This document shows positions 9,413 through 18,454 of a stretch of 64,000 bases of DNA, one piece after another. A program made the translations under genes and the position numbers. Below the pieces are notes generated by a model. That model ran no database searches. It was given only the letters and a program-made list of their open reading frames with translations, and was not told the origin of the DNA. Where the stretch lies: contig NZ_JABXYK010000003.1 in NCBI RefSeq assembly GCF_013378445.1, forward strand, positions 1-64,000. Direction: 5' to 3'. Position 1 is the stretch's first letter. The number at the start of each line of letters is the position of its first letter. The stretch comes from Mycoplana rhizolycopersici. GTDB lineage: Bacteria; Pseudomonadota; Alphaproteobacteria; Rhizobiales; Rhizobiaceae.

Positions 9413-9952
9413 ATGTCCGATTTGATCGTTGTGGGATTTGATACGCCGGACGAGGCCGACAAGGTCCTCGTGAAGCTGAACGGCCTGAAGAAGGAATATC
9501 TGATCGATCTGGAAGACGCCGTGATCGTCGTCCGCGACACGGCCGGCAAGGTCCACCTGAAGCAGAGCATGAACCTGACGGCGATCGGCGCCTCTTCCGG
9601 CCTGCTTTCCGGCGCCCTCTGGGGCGGCCTCGTCGGGCTTCTGTTCCTGAACCCGCTGGCCGGCTTCGCGATCGGCGGCGCCGTTGGCGCAGGCGCAGGC
9701 GCTCTCTCCGGCTCGCTCGCCGACTACGGCATCGATGACAACTTCATCAAGTCGCTGGGCGACACGATCCCGAACAACTCCTCGGCCCTCTTCATCCTGG
9801 TCCGCAAGGTTCAGCCGGAGAAGGTGCTGGCCGAGTTTCAGGGCGTCCGCGGGCGCGTGCTCAAGACGTCGCTCTCGCCCGAGCAGGAAAGGAAGCTGCA
9901 GGAAGCCCTGTCCGGCACCGTCGCACCGACCGGAGCTCCCACCGCGAGCTGA
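9413..9952 (+). CDS. DUF1269 glycine-rich membrane protein
   Basis: Protein of 179 residues matching the DUF1269 family. An N-terminal alpha/beta segment (MSDLIVVGFDTPDEADKVL) is followed by a central glycine-rich hydrophobic hairpin (about residues 60-105, with GGLVGLLFLNPLAGFAIGG and GAGAGALSGSL) and a soluble C-terminal part carrying PNNSSALFILVRK. The family is described as membrane-associated and often stress-related in alphaproteobacteria, but its function is not established. The ATG at 9413 has AGGGAG eight bases upstream; longer in-frame starts lack one. It stands alone, converging on the fasciclin gene across two hairpins. Confidence 0.8.
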   Translation: MSDLIVVGFDTPDEADKVLVKLNGLKKEYLIDLEDAVIVVRDTAGKVHLKQSMNLTAIGASSGLLSGALWGGLVGLLFLNPLAGFAIGGAVGAGAGALSGSLADYGIDDNFIKSLGDTIPNNSSALFILVRKVQPEKVLAEFQGVRGRVLKTSLSPEQERKLQEALSGTVAPTGAPTAS

Positions 9953-9960
9953 TGCAAGCG

Positions 9961-10024
9961 GGCGACCTTCGCTGAATGACGGTCGCCAGGAAGTGGGGCC
10001 ATCGCGGACCTTGACGATGGCCCC
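9961..10024. terminator. Two tandem hairpins between convergent genes
   Basis: The first hairpin pairs GGCGACC (9961-9967) with GGTCGCC (9981-9987). The second is a perfect ten-base stem GGGGCCATCG (9995-10004) with CGATGGCCCC (10015-10024). Neither has a clear T-run, but they sit exactly between two converging genes and probably act as terminators or 3'-end stabilisers in both directions. Confidence 0.5.
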
Positions 10025-10082
10025 TGCCGATGCCGGTCCGCCCGATCGGAGGCGTGCGGCGCACGCCCCCATGGGCCAGGGA

Positions 10083-10640
10083 TCAGCTCTTCGGCAATAG
10101 TACCCTGTCGATGACATGGATCACGCCGTTCGATTGCTTGACGTCGGCGATCGTCACCGTCGCGACGCCGCCCGTCTGGTCGGTCAGGGTCAGCTTGTCG
10201 CCGTCCATCTTGGCCTTGAGAACGCAGCCACCCACGGTCGCGACATCGTGCTCGCCCCCGTCGTCGGCAATCATCTTGCCGATTGCCGCAGCCATCGCGT
10301 CGGCCTGTACGACATGGCATGTCAGCACGGTGGCCAAAGTTGCCTTGTTCTCAGGCTTCAGCAGCGTGTCGACCGTGCCGGCGGGAAGTGCCATGAAGGC
10401 CTCGTTCGTCGGCGCGAACACGGTGAAGGGGCCGTCGCCCTCCAGTGTCTCGACAAGGCCAGCGGCCTTGACAGCCGCCACCAACGTGGTGTGGTCTTTC
10501 GAGTTGGCGGCATTCTGGACGATGTTCTTGTCCTCATACATGGCCGCCCCGCCGACCATGGGGTTCTTGGCCTGTGCTGTGAGCGTACCGAGGCAGAGGA
10601 TCGAGGCGGCCGCGACGAGGGGTATCCCTGATATGCGCAT
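10083..10640 (-). CDS. Secreted fasciclin-domain protein
   Basis: Exported protein of 185 residues. A signal peptide of about 24 residues (MRISGIPLVAAASILCLGTL, then TAQA) precedes one fasciclin (FAS1) domain. The H1 and H2 motifs are recognisable as FTVFAPTNEAF and the C-terminal VIHVIDRVLLP. FAS1 domains mediate adhesion and matrix contacts; in bacteria such proteins are often stress- or sigma-factor-controlled. The ATG at 10640 is favoured by GGAAGGATTGG upstream and by the signal peptide. It lies directly downstream of an ECF sigma/anti-sigma pair, with a candidate ECF promoter in the gap. Confidence 0.88.
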   Translation of the reverse strand: MRISGIPLVAAASILCLGTLTAQAKNPMVGGAAMYEDKNIVQNAANSKDHTTLVAAVKAAGLVETLEGDGPFTVFAPTNEAFMALPAGTVDTLLKPENKATLATVLTCHVVQADAMAAAIGKMIADDGGEHDVATVGGCVLKAKMDGDKLTLTDQTGGVATVTIADVKQSNGVIHVIDRVLLPKS

Positions 10641-10701
10641 GTTTCCAATCCTTCCGTGTTGTTTCTTCTGACACGACGGCCTTGCTGCCGTCGCCATTGT
10701 C

Positions 10702-10728
10702 TACGGAAGATCGAGTGAGAAAGTTTCA
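10702..10728 (-). promoter_or_regulatory. Candidate ECF-type promoter of the fasciclin gene
   Basis: On the minus strand a TGAAAC element (10728-10723) is followed after 17 bases by CGTA (10705-10702), the -35/-10 layout favoured by many ECF sigma factors. The predicted start would leave a leader of about 55 bases before the fasciclin ATG. The match is read by eye. The same pair was not seen upstream of the sigma gene. Confidence 0.45.
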
Positions 10729-10805
10729 CCGCCGGGTCGCGATTGATGATGGGGGTCAGCCAGCCCGGAGCGGCGCGTTGTCGCAAGGAGACATGCCGTC
10801 GCGGT

Positions 10806-11522
10806 TCAGAAGCTTCGCGCCCGGCCCGACGCGATCACCGGACCGGTGGCGACACCGGTGGGCGAGCCCCCGAGCGGCTCGACGCTGACCGCGAGAACCG
10901 CCCCCTTGAGCCGCGGGCGCATCGCGTCCGGGACACGGATCATGCCATCGCCAGATTGCGGCAGGACGCCGAGCGATACGGGTGCCTTTCCGTCTTCGAC
11001 GAGCCAGAGTTCGAGTGACTTGGCGCTTTCCTGCTTGGCCGCGACCGGGGTCATCATCAGCATCCCTTTTGCCGCATCGTAATGCGCGACGAGGCCTATC
11101 GGGCTGCCTGCGCCGGCAAGCTCGGCGATCCGTTCCGGTTCCGGCGGAGCGGAACGGAAGATTTCCGGGCCGAGCGCGACGAGCCCCACCGAGAGCGCCG
11201 TCATCGCCAGCGCCGCCCCGCGCCAGAACGGCAGGGAGCCCCAGATGCTGCTCTGTGGTCTTGCCTGTCGCGGCGCCGGTTCGAAGATGCGCTGCTCGAT
11301 TATGGAATAGACGCGCGGCGAGGGCGGCATCGTTTCCAGTTCGTGATTGATGGTCGACAGGTTTTCTTCCCATCGATTGACCATGGCCGCGAATACCCGG
11401 TCGTTGCGGAGCCGCGCCTCGACCTTGCGCCGATCCTCCGCCGATAGAACGCCAAGGACATACTCGCCTGCGATCACCTCGTCGCGGCGCGGATCCCTGC
11501 TGTTCTGGTCGGGCGTTGTCAT
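10806..11522 (-). CDS. Anti-sigma factor, RskA type
   Basis: Single-pass membrane anti-sigma factor of 238 residues. The N-terminal cytoplasmic part (about 1-95) contains an anti-sigma zinc-finger-like fold without the full His/Cys set. One transmembrane helix lies at about 99-118. The C-terminal part matches the RskA domain, with ESAKSLELWLVEDGK and the ending SVEPLGGSPTG. It should hold the cognate ECF sigma factor inactive until a periplasmic signal releases it. Its ATG overlaps the sigma gene stop as ATGA, implying coupled translation. The gene 3' of it encodes a fasciclin protein, the likely target. Confidence 0.88.
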   Translation of the reverse strand: MTTPDQNSRDPRRDEVIAGEYVLGVLSAEDRRKVEARLRNDRVFAAMVNRWEENLSTINHELETMPPSPRVYSIIEQRIFEPAPRQARPQSSIWGSLPFWRGAALAMTALSVGLVALGPEIFRSAPPEPERIAELAGAGSPIGLVAHYDAAKGMLMMTPVAAKQESAKSLELWLVEDGKAPVSLGVLPQSGDGMIRVPDAMRPRLKGAVLAVSVEPLGGSPTGVATGPVIASGRARSF

Positions 11523-12058
11523 GATCCCAGGCACTCTCTCAATTTCAGCAGGCTTCTGCGAAGCCAGGTCTTCATGGTGTTCAGCGGCACGCCATGGCGG
11601 GTGGCAAGCTCCTCGTAGCTTAGCCCCTCGACATAGGCGGCCCTCACCGCCGAGGCCTTCTCCGCCTCCAGTCGTCGCATGCAACCCTCGATACGGCGCC
11701 CCTCGGACCGCTGGATGGAATTTTCCTCCGGGCTAGGGTCCGTATCGGCGATATCATATGCTTCCTCGATGTCGCTTGCCACTGGTCTTCGCGCGCGGAT
11801 CAGGTCGATCGCATGATGGCGCGCGATCGCAGCAAGCCAGGCGAAGGCGCTTGTCTCGCCCGGTGCAAAGCGATCGGCTCTCTGCCAGATCTTGACGTAA
11901 ATTTCCTGCAGGGCCTCTTCGGCGTCCTCGCGCCCGCCCAGCAGACGCAGGCAGATCGGAAAGAGTTTCGCGCAGGTCAGGTCGTAGAGTCGGTGGAACG
12001 CCTGCCGGTCCTTCAGGCTGGTGCGGCCGATCAGGTATGAGATCTCGTCGTCTCGCAC
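11519..12058 (-). CDS. ECF RNA polymerase sigma factor, SigK-like
   Basis: Extracytoplasmic-function sigma factor of 179 residues. Region 2 (about 20-88) binds core polymerase and the -10 element and includes [19 protein letters not shown]. Region 4 (about 120-175) is the -35-binding helix-turn-helix, with [20 protein letters not shown]. The start is taken as GTG at 12058, with AAAGGG six bases upstream; a longer frame to 12151 adds an Arg-rich unconserved stretch. The gene is cotranscribed and coupled with an RskA-type anti-sigma factor. It resembles the SigK/RskA pairing, but subgroup assignment needs a profile search. Confidence 0.88.
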   Translation of the reverse strand: MRDDEISYLIGRTSLKDRQAFHRLYDLTCAKLFPICLRLLGGREDAEEALQEIYVKIWQRADRFAPGETSAFAWLAAIARHHAIDLIRARRPVASDIEEAYDIADTDPSPEENSIQRSEGRRIEGCMRRLEAEKASAVRAAYVEGLSYEELATRHGVPLNTMKTWLRRSLLKLRECLGS

Positions 12059-12212
12059 GCAATGCCCTTTTCGTCTGGAGGCCCTCGGCTCGCTTGCCGC
12101 TGCATATATGGCGCGGAGCGGATTAGGAAAGAGCAGCGCCCGCCACCGCATTCGTCATTCCATCGTCACGCGACATGCGTTAAACAGGCGCCGACAATTT
12201 TGCGAGGCTCCC

Positions 12213-13100
12213 ATGTCCCTGACCGAAAGCGAAACCCAGGCCCGGCTGCTGGCGCAGGCTCTGCCCTACATGCAGCGTTACGAAAACAAGACCATCGTGG
12301 TGAAGTACGGCGGCCATGCGATGGGCAATCCGGAACTCGGCAGAGCATTCGCCAGCGACATCGCGCTTCTCAAGCAGTCTGGCGTCAACCCGATCGTCGT
12401 CCATGGCGGCGGGCCGCAAATCGGCGCCATGCTGGCCAAGATGGGGATCGAATCGAAGTTCGAAGGCGGCCTGCGCGTCACCGACCAGATGACGGTCGAA
12501 ATCGTCGAGATGGTGCTGGCAGGCTCGATCAACAAGGAGATCGTCGCCCTGATCAATCAGACGGGCGAATGGGCAATCGGGCTTTGCGGCAAGGACGGCA
12601 ACATGGTCTTCGCCGAAAAGGCCAAGAAGACCGTGATAGATCCGGACAGCAATATCGAGCGCATCCTCGATCTCGGCTTCGTCGGCGAGGTGGTCGAGGT
12701 GGATCGCACGCTGATCGACCTGCTGGCGAAATCCGAGATGATTCCGGTCATCGCCCCGGTTGCACCCGGTCGCGACGGCCACACCTACAACATCAACGCC
12801 GACACGTTCGCCGGCGCGATCGCCGGTGCGCTAAACGCCACGCGCCTCTTGTTCCTGACCGACGTGCCCGGCGTCCTCAACAAGCAGGGCGAACTGATCA
12901 AGGAGCTTTCCGTTTCCGAAGCCCGGGCGCTGATCAAGGACGGCACGATCTCCGGCGGCATGATCCCCAAGGTCGAGACCTGCATCGACGCCATCAAGGC
13001 GGGCGTGCAGGGCGTGGTCATCCTCAACGGCAAGACGGCCCACTCCGTGCTGCTCGAGATCTTTACCGAGCGCGGCGCCGGCACGCTGATCGTGCCGTGA
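12213..13100 (+). CDS. argB: Acetylglutamate kinase
   Basis: Second enzyme of arginine synthesis, phosphorylating N-acetylglutamate with ATP; cytoplasmic and 295 residues. The amino-acid-kinase fold is clear, with the ATP-binding KYGGHAMG near the N-terminus, the substrate loop [12 protein letters not shown], and [15 protein letters not shown] plus the [13 protein letters not shown] segment near the C-terminus. The ATG at 12213 follows GCGAGG. It stands alone, back-to-back with the sigma factor and converging on a PEP mutase-like gene across a ten-base hairpin. The length is normal for the arginine-sensitive type. Confidence 0.96.
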   Translation: MSLTESETQARLLAQALPYMQRYENKTIVVKYGGHAMGNPELGRAFASDIALLKQSGVNPIVVHGGGPQIGAMLAKMGIESKFEGGLRVTDQMTVEIVEMVLAGSINKEIVALINQTGEWAIGLCGKDGNMVFAEKAKKTVIDPDSNIERILDLGFVGEVVEVDRTLIDLLAKSEMIPVIAPVAPGRDGHTYNINADTFAGAIAGALNATRLLFLTDVPGVLNKQGELIKELSVSEARALIKDGTISGGMIPKVETCIDAIKAGVQGVVILNGKTAHSVLLEIFTERGAGTLIVP

Positions 13101-13106
13101 CCGTTT

Positions 13107-13136
13107 GCGCGGGCCGCCATTGACCTCGGCCCGCGC
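13107..13136. terminator. Hairpin between argB and the PEP mutase-like gene
   Basis: A perfect ten-base inverted repeat GCGCGGGCCG (13107-13116) and CGGCCCGCGC (13127-13136) lies between two converging genes. It lacks a T-run but is placed as a bidirectional terminator. Confidence 0.55.
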
Positions 13137-13157
13137 CACCACTTGCGCCTCAAGGCG

Positions 13158-13928
13158 TCAGGGTGTGCCGTAGACGGTCGCCGCCTGACTACCCAGCCAT
13201 TCGATCATGGCGCGGTACGGCGCAGGGCCGTAGCTGACGCGGGCGACACCGAGTTTGGCAAGTGCTGCGACCGCCGGCACGCCGGCCCTCATCATCACGT
13301 TGACGGGCAAGGGCACTGCGTCGCAGATGCGTCCGATCAGTCCGCCGTCCCCCAATCCCGGGACGAAGAACCCGCTCGCGCCGGCTTGCGCATAAGCCTG
13401 GCCCCGTTCGATCGCGTCGTCCACCAGCGCTTCGTGCCGGCTTGCGTCGGGCTGTTGCAGGAAAAGGTCCGTTCGGGCGTTGATGAAGAACGGCATCCCC
13501 CGGTTCTCGGTCATCAGCCGGATGGTGCGGATGCGCCTTGTCTGGAGGTCGACGGGATGGATGCCCGAACCGCCGACCACCTGATCCTCGAAATTGATGC
13601 CGACCGCGCCCGCATCGACGATCCGCGATACATTCAAGGCCACGTCGTCCGGGTCGACGGCATAGCCGCCCTCGAAGTCTATCGTGACGGGGAGATCCGT
13701 TGCAGCCACGATCGACTGGGCGATTTCCGCAAGGCGCAGGAGCGGAACGGCTTCGCCGTCCGGATAGCCGCCGGCGGCTGCCACCGACCAGCTGCCGGTA
13801 GCGATCGCCTTTGCGCCCGCGGCGGCGACGGCCTTGGCGCTGCCTGCATCCCAGATGTTGTAAAGCACCACCGGATCGCCCTTGCGATGCAGCTCAGCAA
13901 ACGCCTTGGCTTTCAATCCCTGTTCCAT
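13158..13928 (-). CDS. Isocitrate lyase/PEP mutase family protein
   Basis: Cytoplasmic TIM-barrel enzyme of 256 residues from the PEP mutase/isocitrate lyase superfamily. Visible features are YNIWDAGSAKAVAAAGAKAI near the N-terminus, the metal-binding region TIDFEGGYA, the GINFEDQ motif and NARTDLFL. The active-site loop differs from true isocitrate lyase (no KKCGH), so the chemistry is more likely a carboxy-PEP mutase- or oxaloacetate-hydrolase-like reaction; the substrate is unknown. The ATG at 13928 is preceded by GGAGG six bases upstream and is preferred over an ATG eight codons earlier. It is monocistronic. Confidence 0.85.
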   Translation of the reverse strand: MEQGLKAKAFAELHRKGDPVVLYNIWDAGSAKAVAAAGAKAIATGSWSVAAAGGYPDGEAVPLLRLAEIAQSIVAATDLPVTIDFEGGYAVDPDDVALNVSRIVDAGAVGINFEDQVVGGSGIHPVDLQTRRIRTIRLMTENRGMPFFINARTDLFLQQPDASRHEALVDDAIERGQAYAQAGASGFFVPGLGDGGLIGRICDAVPLPVNVMMRAGVPAVAALAKLGVARVSYGPAPYRAMIEWLGSQAATVYGTP

Positions 13929-14085
13929 ACCCTGCCTCCGCTCGACGTTCATCCCTTATTCCTGAGCCCGATAGAGCCACACGCTCTCAAGCCAAGGTTG
14001 GAAATAGCATGTGGTTTCGCCAATCCGGATTTCCAGCCTCCCGGCCAAATCGGCGGCAGGATCGCAAGGGCGGCGTGAGGCCGGA

Positions 14086-14991
14086 CTATTTCCACATCAA
14101 CAGCAGGAGGATGCCCGTGACGATCAGCGTGCAACCCGCCGCCTCCATGCGGTTAATCCGTTCGCGGAAGACGAAATAGGAGGATGCGAAGGTGAAGAGC
14201 AGCTCGATCTGGCCGAGCGCGCGCACATAGGCGACCTGCTGCAGCGCCATCGCGGTGAACCAGCAGGCCGAACCGGTGACCCCTGCAAGCCCGACGATGG
14301 AGGAGGAGCGCCAGGAGCGGATGACGCGGCCGATCTCGGAGGGATCCTTGAGGAGCATCCAGCCGAGCATGAACACCGTCTGGAACGTTGTGACGCAGGC
14401 GAGCGTCACGGCCGCCTGCATGACCGCGTTCGGCCCGTCCAGTGACAGGGCCGCCGAACGGTAGGCGACGGCCGAGATGCCGAAGATCGCACCCGACGCG
14501 ATACCGATCAGGGCGGTCCTGCCGGTCATGGCCGTAAGAAGATTGCGCCACGACAGCGGCATGCGGGCGACCGAGATCATCATTACGCCGACCACGCCGA
14601 CGACGATTGCGCCGATGGCACCCGGCGTCAGCCGCTCGCCCAGAAGAAGAAGGCCGAAGATTGCCGCCTGTACCGGCTCGGTCTTGGAATAGGCCGTGCC
14701 GACGGCGAAGTTGCGCAGCGAGAAGAGATAGACGAGCAGGATGGTGGCGAAGATCTGGGCCAGTCCGCCGATGACCGACCAGACGGCGAACGAAACGCTG
14801 AGATCGGGGATGGGGTAGCCCGCGAAATGGTGCAGCGCCGTCACATAGGCGATCGCGATGGGGAAGCCGTAGCCGAAGCGGACAAAGCTCGCGCCTGTCG
14901 TTCCGAGCGCACTGCGCAGGTGCTTTTGCAGCGCCGACCTGAGGTTCTGAAGGAACGCGGCGCAAATGGTGATGACGATCCAGGCTTCCAT
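14086..14991 (-). CDS. EamA-family (DMT) transporter
   Basis: Membrane protein of 301 residues with about ten transmembrane segments in two EamA-like halves. Typical features are LGTTGASFVRFGYGFPIAIA in the first half, the AYSKTEPVQAAIFGLLLLGE segment, and the final helix ending ILLLLMWK. It belongs to the drug/metabolite transporter superfamily, but the substrate is not evident. It is a different subgroup from the exporter at 7.5 kb. The gene is alone, and the nearest same-strand neighbour is 157 bases downstream. The ATG at 14991 has CAGGGATGG just before it. Confidence 0.8.
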   Translation of the reverse strand: MEAWIVITICAAFLQNLRSALQKHLRSALGTTGASFVRFGYGFPIAIAYVTALHHFAGYPIPDLSVSFAVWSVIGGLAQIFATILLVYLFSLRNFAVGTAYSKTEPVQAAIFGLLLLGERLTPGAIGAIVVGVVGVMMISVARMPLSWRNLLTAMTGRTALIGIASGAIFGISAVAYRSAALSLDGPNAVMQAAVTLACVTTFQTVFMLGWMLLKDPSEIGRVIRSWRSSSIVGLAGVTGSACWFTAMALQQVAYVRALGQIELLFTFASSYFVFRERINRMEAAGCTLIVTGILLLLMWK

Positions 14992-15088
14992 CCCTGCCGG
15001 CTAGCATGACGGTTGCCACAAATCCATTGCCGCATCGCGGCGACGATTCCTTTTTGCTTCCTGTTGCACCCGTGTCATAAGGGCGCCC

Positions 15089-15799
15089 ATGACCGAGATC
15101 AGCAGCCTCCCCGACAAGTCAGACTTCGCCCACGTCACCGAGTGGGTGTTCGATCTGGACAACACCCTCTATCCGCACCACGTCGATCTCTTCTCCCAGA
15201 TCGACGTCAACATGACGGGCTATGTTGCCGCTCTCCTGGGGTTGTCTCGCGAAGAAGCGCGAACCCTGCAGAAGCGCTACTACCTCGATCACGGCACGAC
15301 CTTGAAGGGTTTGATGCTCCATCACGGCATCGACCCGCTGGATTTTCTCGAAAAGGCCCATGCGATCGACTATGGCGTGCTGGCGCCCGATCCGGCGCTG
15401 GGTGAAGCGATCAAGGCGTTGCCGGGACGCAAGTTCATCTTCACCAACGGCAGCGTCAGGCATGCGGAAATGACGGCCCGAGCGCTCGGCATCCTCGACC
15501 ACTTCGACGACATCTTCGACATCGTGGCGGCCGAGTACGTGCCGAAGCCGGCGGACGCCACCTACGACAAGTTCATGGCGCTCAATCGCGTCGACACGGC
15601 GCGTGCGGCCATGTTCGAGGATCTTCCGCGCAATCTCCTGGTCCCCAAGGCGCTCGGCATGAAGACCGTTCTGCTGATGCCGCGCGACGAGAGCCACGAG
15701 TTCACCGATGCCTGGGAAAAGCGGACCGATGCGGACGTGCACATCGATTACACCACGTCTGACCTTACCGGCTTCCTTTGCCGGCTGATCGACCGATAG
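15089..15799 (+). CDS. Pyrimidine 5'-nucleotidase, HAD superfamily
   Basis: Soluble hydrolase of 236 residues. HAD motif I is FDLDNTLYP at about residues 21-29, motif II is the FTNGS segment, motif III is the lysine in YVPKP, and motif IV contributes the acidic FEDLP. A small alpha-helical cap follows motif I. This fits the Sdt1/pyrimidine 5'-nucleotidase subgroup that removes phosphate from UMP/CMP or related nucleotides; the exact substrate is inferred from family. It is transcribed alone and converges on the LOG-family gene. Confidence 0.9.
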   Translation: MTEISSLPDKSDFAHVTEWVFDLDNTLYPHHVDLFSQIDVNMTGYVAALLGLSREEARTLQKRYYLDHGTTLKGLMLHHGIDPLDFLEKAHAIDYGVLAPDPALGEAIKALPGRKFIFTNGSVRHAEMTARALGILDHFDDIFDIVAAEYVPKPADATYDKFMALNRVDTARAAMFEDLPRNLLVPKALGMKTVLLMPRDESHEFTDAWEKRTDADVHIDYTTSDLTGFLCRLIDR

Positions 15800-15822
15800 G
15801 GCTGCCGGACGCGTTTGCAAAG

Positions 15823-15843
15823 AGGCCGGCTTTTCACCAGCCT
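15823..15843 (-). terminator. Possible terminator of the LOG-family gene
   Basis: On the minus strand AGGCTGG pairs with CCGGCCT (one wobble) around a seven-base A-rich loop and is followed by CTTTGC. It lies between two converging genes. Confidence 0.4.
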
Positions 15844-15861
15844 CCCGCTATCAAGTCCTGG

Positions 15862-16752
15862 CTATTTTCCCGTCGCCGCCGCTTCCGTATCCAGCGTCTC
15901 GTAGAACTTCTCGATGACCGCCCAGGCCTCATCGGCCGTATCGACGAAGTGCATCAGTTCGACGTCGCCCGGCGAGATCGTGCCGAAGTCGGCAAGCGCG
16001 TTGAAATTGATGATCGAGTTCCAGAAGGTCTTGCCGAACAGGATCAGCGGCACGAGCGCCATGCGCCCGGTCTGCATCAGCGTCACGGTCTCGAAGAGTT
16101 CGTCGAGCGTGCCAAAGCCGCCCGGGAATACCGTCACCGCCTTGGCGCGCAGCAAAAAGTGCATCTTGCGCACGGCGAAATAGTGGAAATTGAAGCTGAG
16201 GTCGGGCGTCACGTAGGCGTTGGGCGCCTGCTCATGCGGCAGCACGATGTTGAGCCCGATAGACGGCGCGCCGACGTCTGCCGCGCCCCGGTTGCCCGCT
16301 TCCATCACGCCGGGGCCGCCGCCGGTGACGACGACGAACTCCTTGAAGCCGGTCTCTGCTGAACGCTCCGAGCAGAGCTTGGCGAATTTGCGCGCCTCGT
16401 CGTAGTAGACTGAGGCTGCCTCGAGGTTCTTGCGCTGGGTCTCGTTGCGGGCTGCCCAGGCTTCCGTGCCGGGCGCGGGAATGCGGGCGCCGCCGAACAT
16501 CACCACCGTCGAGTTGATGCCCCGCTCGGCCAGCATCATCTCGACCTTGAGGAGCTCGAGCTGCAGCCGCACCGGGCGCAACTCTTCCCGGCACAGGAAT
16601 TCGTCGTCCACATAGGCAAGGCGGTAGGCCGGTGACATCGACTGCGGGGTATGGGGAACGACCGAAGCCCTGTGCTTGTCGAACGCGCTGTCGGCCAGCG
16701 GATCCCAGACGCCGTCCTTGCGGCGAAGGTTCTTTTTCTTCAGTCGTGCCAT
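15862..16752 (-). CDS. LOG-family protein (lysine-decarboxylase-like)
   Basis: Cytoplasmic protein of 296 residues with the Rossmann-like LOG fold. The two diagnostic motifs, GGGPGVMEA and PGGFGTLDEL (nucleotide/phosphoribohydrolase loop), are present. Family members are cytokinin-activating phosphoribohydrolases in plants and fungi or nucleotide-5'-monophosphate nucleosidases in bacteria. Those called lysine decarboxylase generally are not. An N-terminal extension of about 90 basic/polar residues marks the longer bacterial subgroup. The start at 16752 is the ATG before the KKKNLRRKDG stretch; an alternative ATG lies four codons upstream. Confidence 0.85.
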   Translation of the reverse strand: MARLKKKNLRRKDGVWDPLADSAFDKHRASVVPHTPQSMSPAYRLAYVDDEFLCREELRPVRLQLELLKVEMMLAERGINSTVVMFGGARIPAPGTEAWAARNETQRKNLEAASVYYDEARKFAKLCSERSAETGFKEFVVVTGGGPGVMEAGNRGAADVGAPSIGLNIVLPHEQAPNAYVTPDLSFNFHYFAVRKMHFLLRAKAVTVFPGGFGTLDELFETVTLMQTGRMALVPLILFGKTFWNSIINFNALADFGTISPGDVELMHFVDTADEAWAVIEKFYETLDTEAAATGK

Positions 16753-16984
16753 ATCACTATCCATCCAGCGGTCTGCTTCACATGAAGGCGCGTAGCAGGC
16801 CTGTTCGTCGTTGTCATTCGGGCAATGTCCGGCTGTATCATCTCGCCGGTCTCGTCGCGACATCATCCGCCGGAAAAGGGCTTCAACTTTCCGGGATCAT
16901 GCTCTAGGACTCGCTGCCGAAAATGATATGTCCCCTCCGGCATCCCGATGGGCCAGAATAATGGTCGAAGTTTAAGGAATTCCG

Positions 16985-17842
16985 ATGAACAACTCCAATC
17001 TCGCCGCCCTTGAAGCCACCATCGAACGCGCCTTCGAAGAGCGCGATTCCGTCACCACCTCGACGCGCGGCGAGGTTCGCGATGCCGTAGAGGCGGCGCT
17101 GAACCAGCTCGACAGCGGCAAGGTGCGGGTGGCCGAGAAGGGTGCCGATGGCAACTGGACGGTCAACCAGTGGCTCAAGAAGGCCGTGCTGCTGTCCTTC
17201 CGTCTCAATCCGATGGAGATCGTTCCCGGCGGCCCCGGCGCTTCGGTCTGGTGGGACAAGGTGCCCTCGAAGTTCGACGGCTGGAGCGTCAACGAGTTCG
17301 AGCGCGCCGGCTTCCGCGCCGTCCCGAACTGCGTCGTCCGCCGCTCGGCCTACATCGCCCCGAACGCGATCCTGATGCCCTCCTTCGTCAACCTCGGCGC
17401 CTATGTGGGCGAGGGCACGATGGTCGATACCTGGGCGACGGTCGGATCCTGCGCCCAGATCGGCAAGAACGTCCATCTTTCCGGCGGCGTTGGCATCGGC
17501 GGCGTGCTGGAGCCGATGCAGGCCGGGCCGACGATCATCGAGGACAACTGCTTCATCGGCGCGCGCTCCGAAGTCGTCGAAGGCTGCATCGTCCGCGAGG
17601 GCTCGGTGCTCGGCATGGGCGTCTTCATCGGCAAGTCCACCAAGATCGTCGATCGCGCCACGGGCGAGATCATGTATGGTGAAGTGCCGCCCTATTCCGT
17701 CGTCGTCGCGGGCTCCATGGGCTCTGGCGCCACGATGGCCAACGGCCAGCCGGCGCCGAACCTCTACTGCGCGGTCATCGTCAAGCGCGTCGACGAGAAG
17801 ACCCGCTCCAAGACCGGCATCAACGAACTGCTCCGGGACTGA
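16985..17842 (+). CDS. dapD: Tetrahydrodipicolinate N-succinyltransferase
   Basis: Enzyme of 285 residues that transfers succinyl from succinyl-CoA to tetrahydrodipicolinate, a step of the lysine/meso-diaminopimelate pathway supplying peptidoglycan. An alpha-helical N-terminal domain (about 1-100) is followed by left-handed beta-helix hexapeptide repeats (about 105-235), including [20 protein letters not shown] and [10 protein letters not shown]. The C-terminal strand carries the CoA-binding basic residues. A GGAATTCC sequence precedes the ATG. It is followed three bases later by a DUF805 gene and then dapE, an arrangement consistent with a dap operon. Confidence 0.96.
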   Translation: MNNSNLAALEATIERAFEERDSVTTSTRGEVRDAVEAALNQLDSGKVRVAEKGADGNWTVNQWLKKAVLLSFRLNPMEIVPGGPGASVWWDKVPSKFDGWSVNEFERAGFRAVPNCVVRRSAYIAPNAILMPSFVNLGAYVGEGTMVDTWATVGSCAQIGKNVHLSGGVGIGGVLEPMQAGPTIIEDNCFIGARSEVVEGCIVREGSVLGMGVFIGKSTKIVDRATGEIMYGEVPPYSVVVAGSMGSGATMANGQPAPNLYCAVIVKRVDEKTRSKTGINELLRD

Positions 17843-17845
17843 GCA

Positions 17846-18229
17846 ATGGACAATTCGGACCAGCCGCCAAGTTTGAGATGGCTTTTCTTCGGCTGGTCCG
17901 GCCGCGTCTCCCGTCTGCCCTATGCGTTGGCCTGGGGTTTCTGGATGACGCTGGCTGCGGCCTTTCTGACCCGCATGGTGATGACGCCGCAAGACGAGCC
18001 GGCGTTCGCCATATGGACGCTCCTGTTTTTCGCAGTGGGCGTCGTTTCCACTCTTTCCTCGGTCATGCTGACGATCAAGCGGTTGCATGACATGGCTCTG
18101 CCGGCGCCGCTGGTTCTGTGCCTGTTCGTCCCGGCCATATCCATCTTCGCGCTCATCGCCTTCCTCGTCTGGCCCGGTACACCCGGGCCGAACCCGCATG
18201 GCCGCGTTACCGACCGACCGAAGGAATAG
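17846..18229 (+). CDS. DUF805 small membrane protein
   Basis: Membrane protein of 127 residues with about three to four transmembrane segments and the DUF805 (YhaH-like) signature. It has an aromatic/basic start (WLFFGWSGRVSRLPYAL), the ..TIKRLHDM.. cytosolic motif, and a short C-terminal tail ending in PGTPGPNPHG. The role of the family is unknown. It starts three bases after the dapD stop, so it is almost certainly translated from the dapD message. A 225-base spacer separates it from dapE. Confidence 0.8.
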   Translation: MDNSDQPPSLRWLFFGWSGRVSRLPYALAWGFWMTLAAAFLTRMVMTPQDEPAFAIWTLLFFAVGVVSTLSSVMLTIKRLHDMALPAPLVLCLFVPAISIFALIAFLVWPGTPGPNPHGRVTDRPKE

Positions 18230-18454
18230 CGCCAGTAGCCCGCCGCATGATTTACAGCTCGCTCCGCAGCACATGTAGGATGAGAAACATGCAGCGAATT
18301 CAAAATTTTATTGGAGCGCCAGTGTCCCATCTTTCCTCTTGCTTGCGGGCAAAGGATGATGACAGCGCACGCCCTATGGGCTAGACCCAAGAAAGAGCTC
18401 CAGAACCAAAGACCGGCGGTGCGTTGCGCGGCCAGCCGGCAGGCAGTCCAGCAC

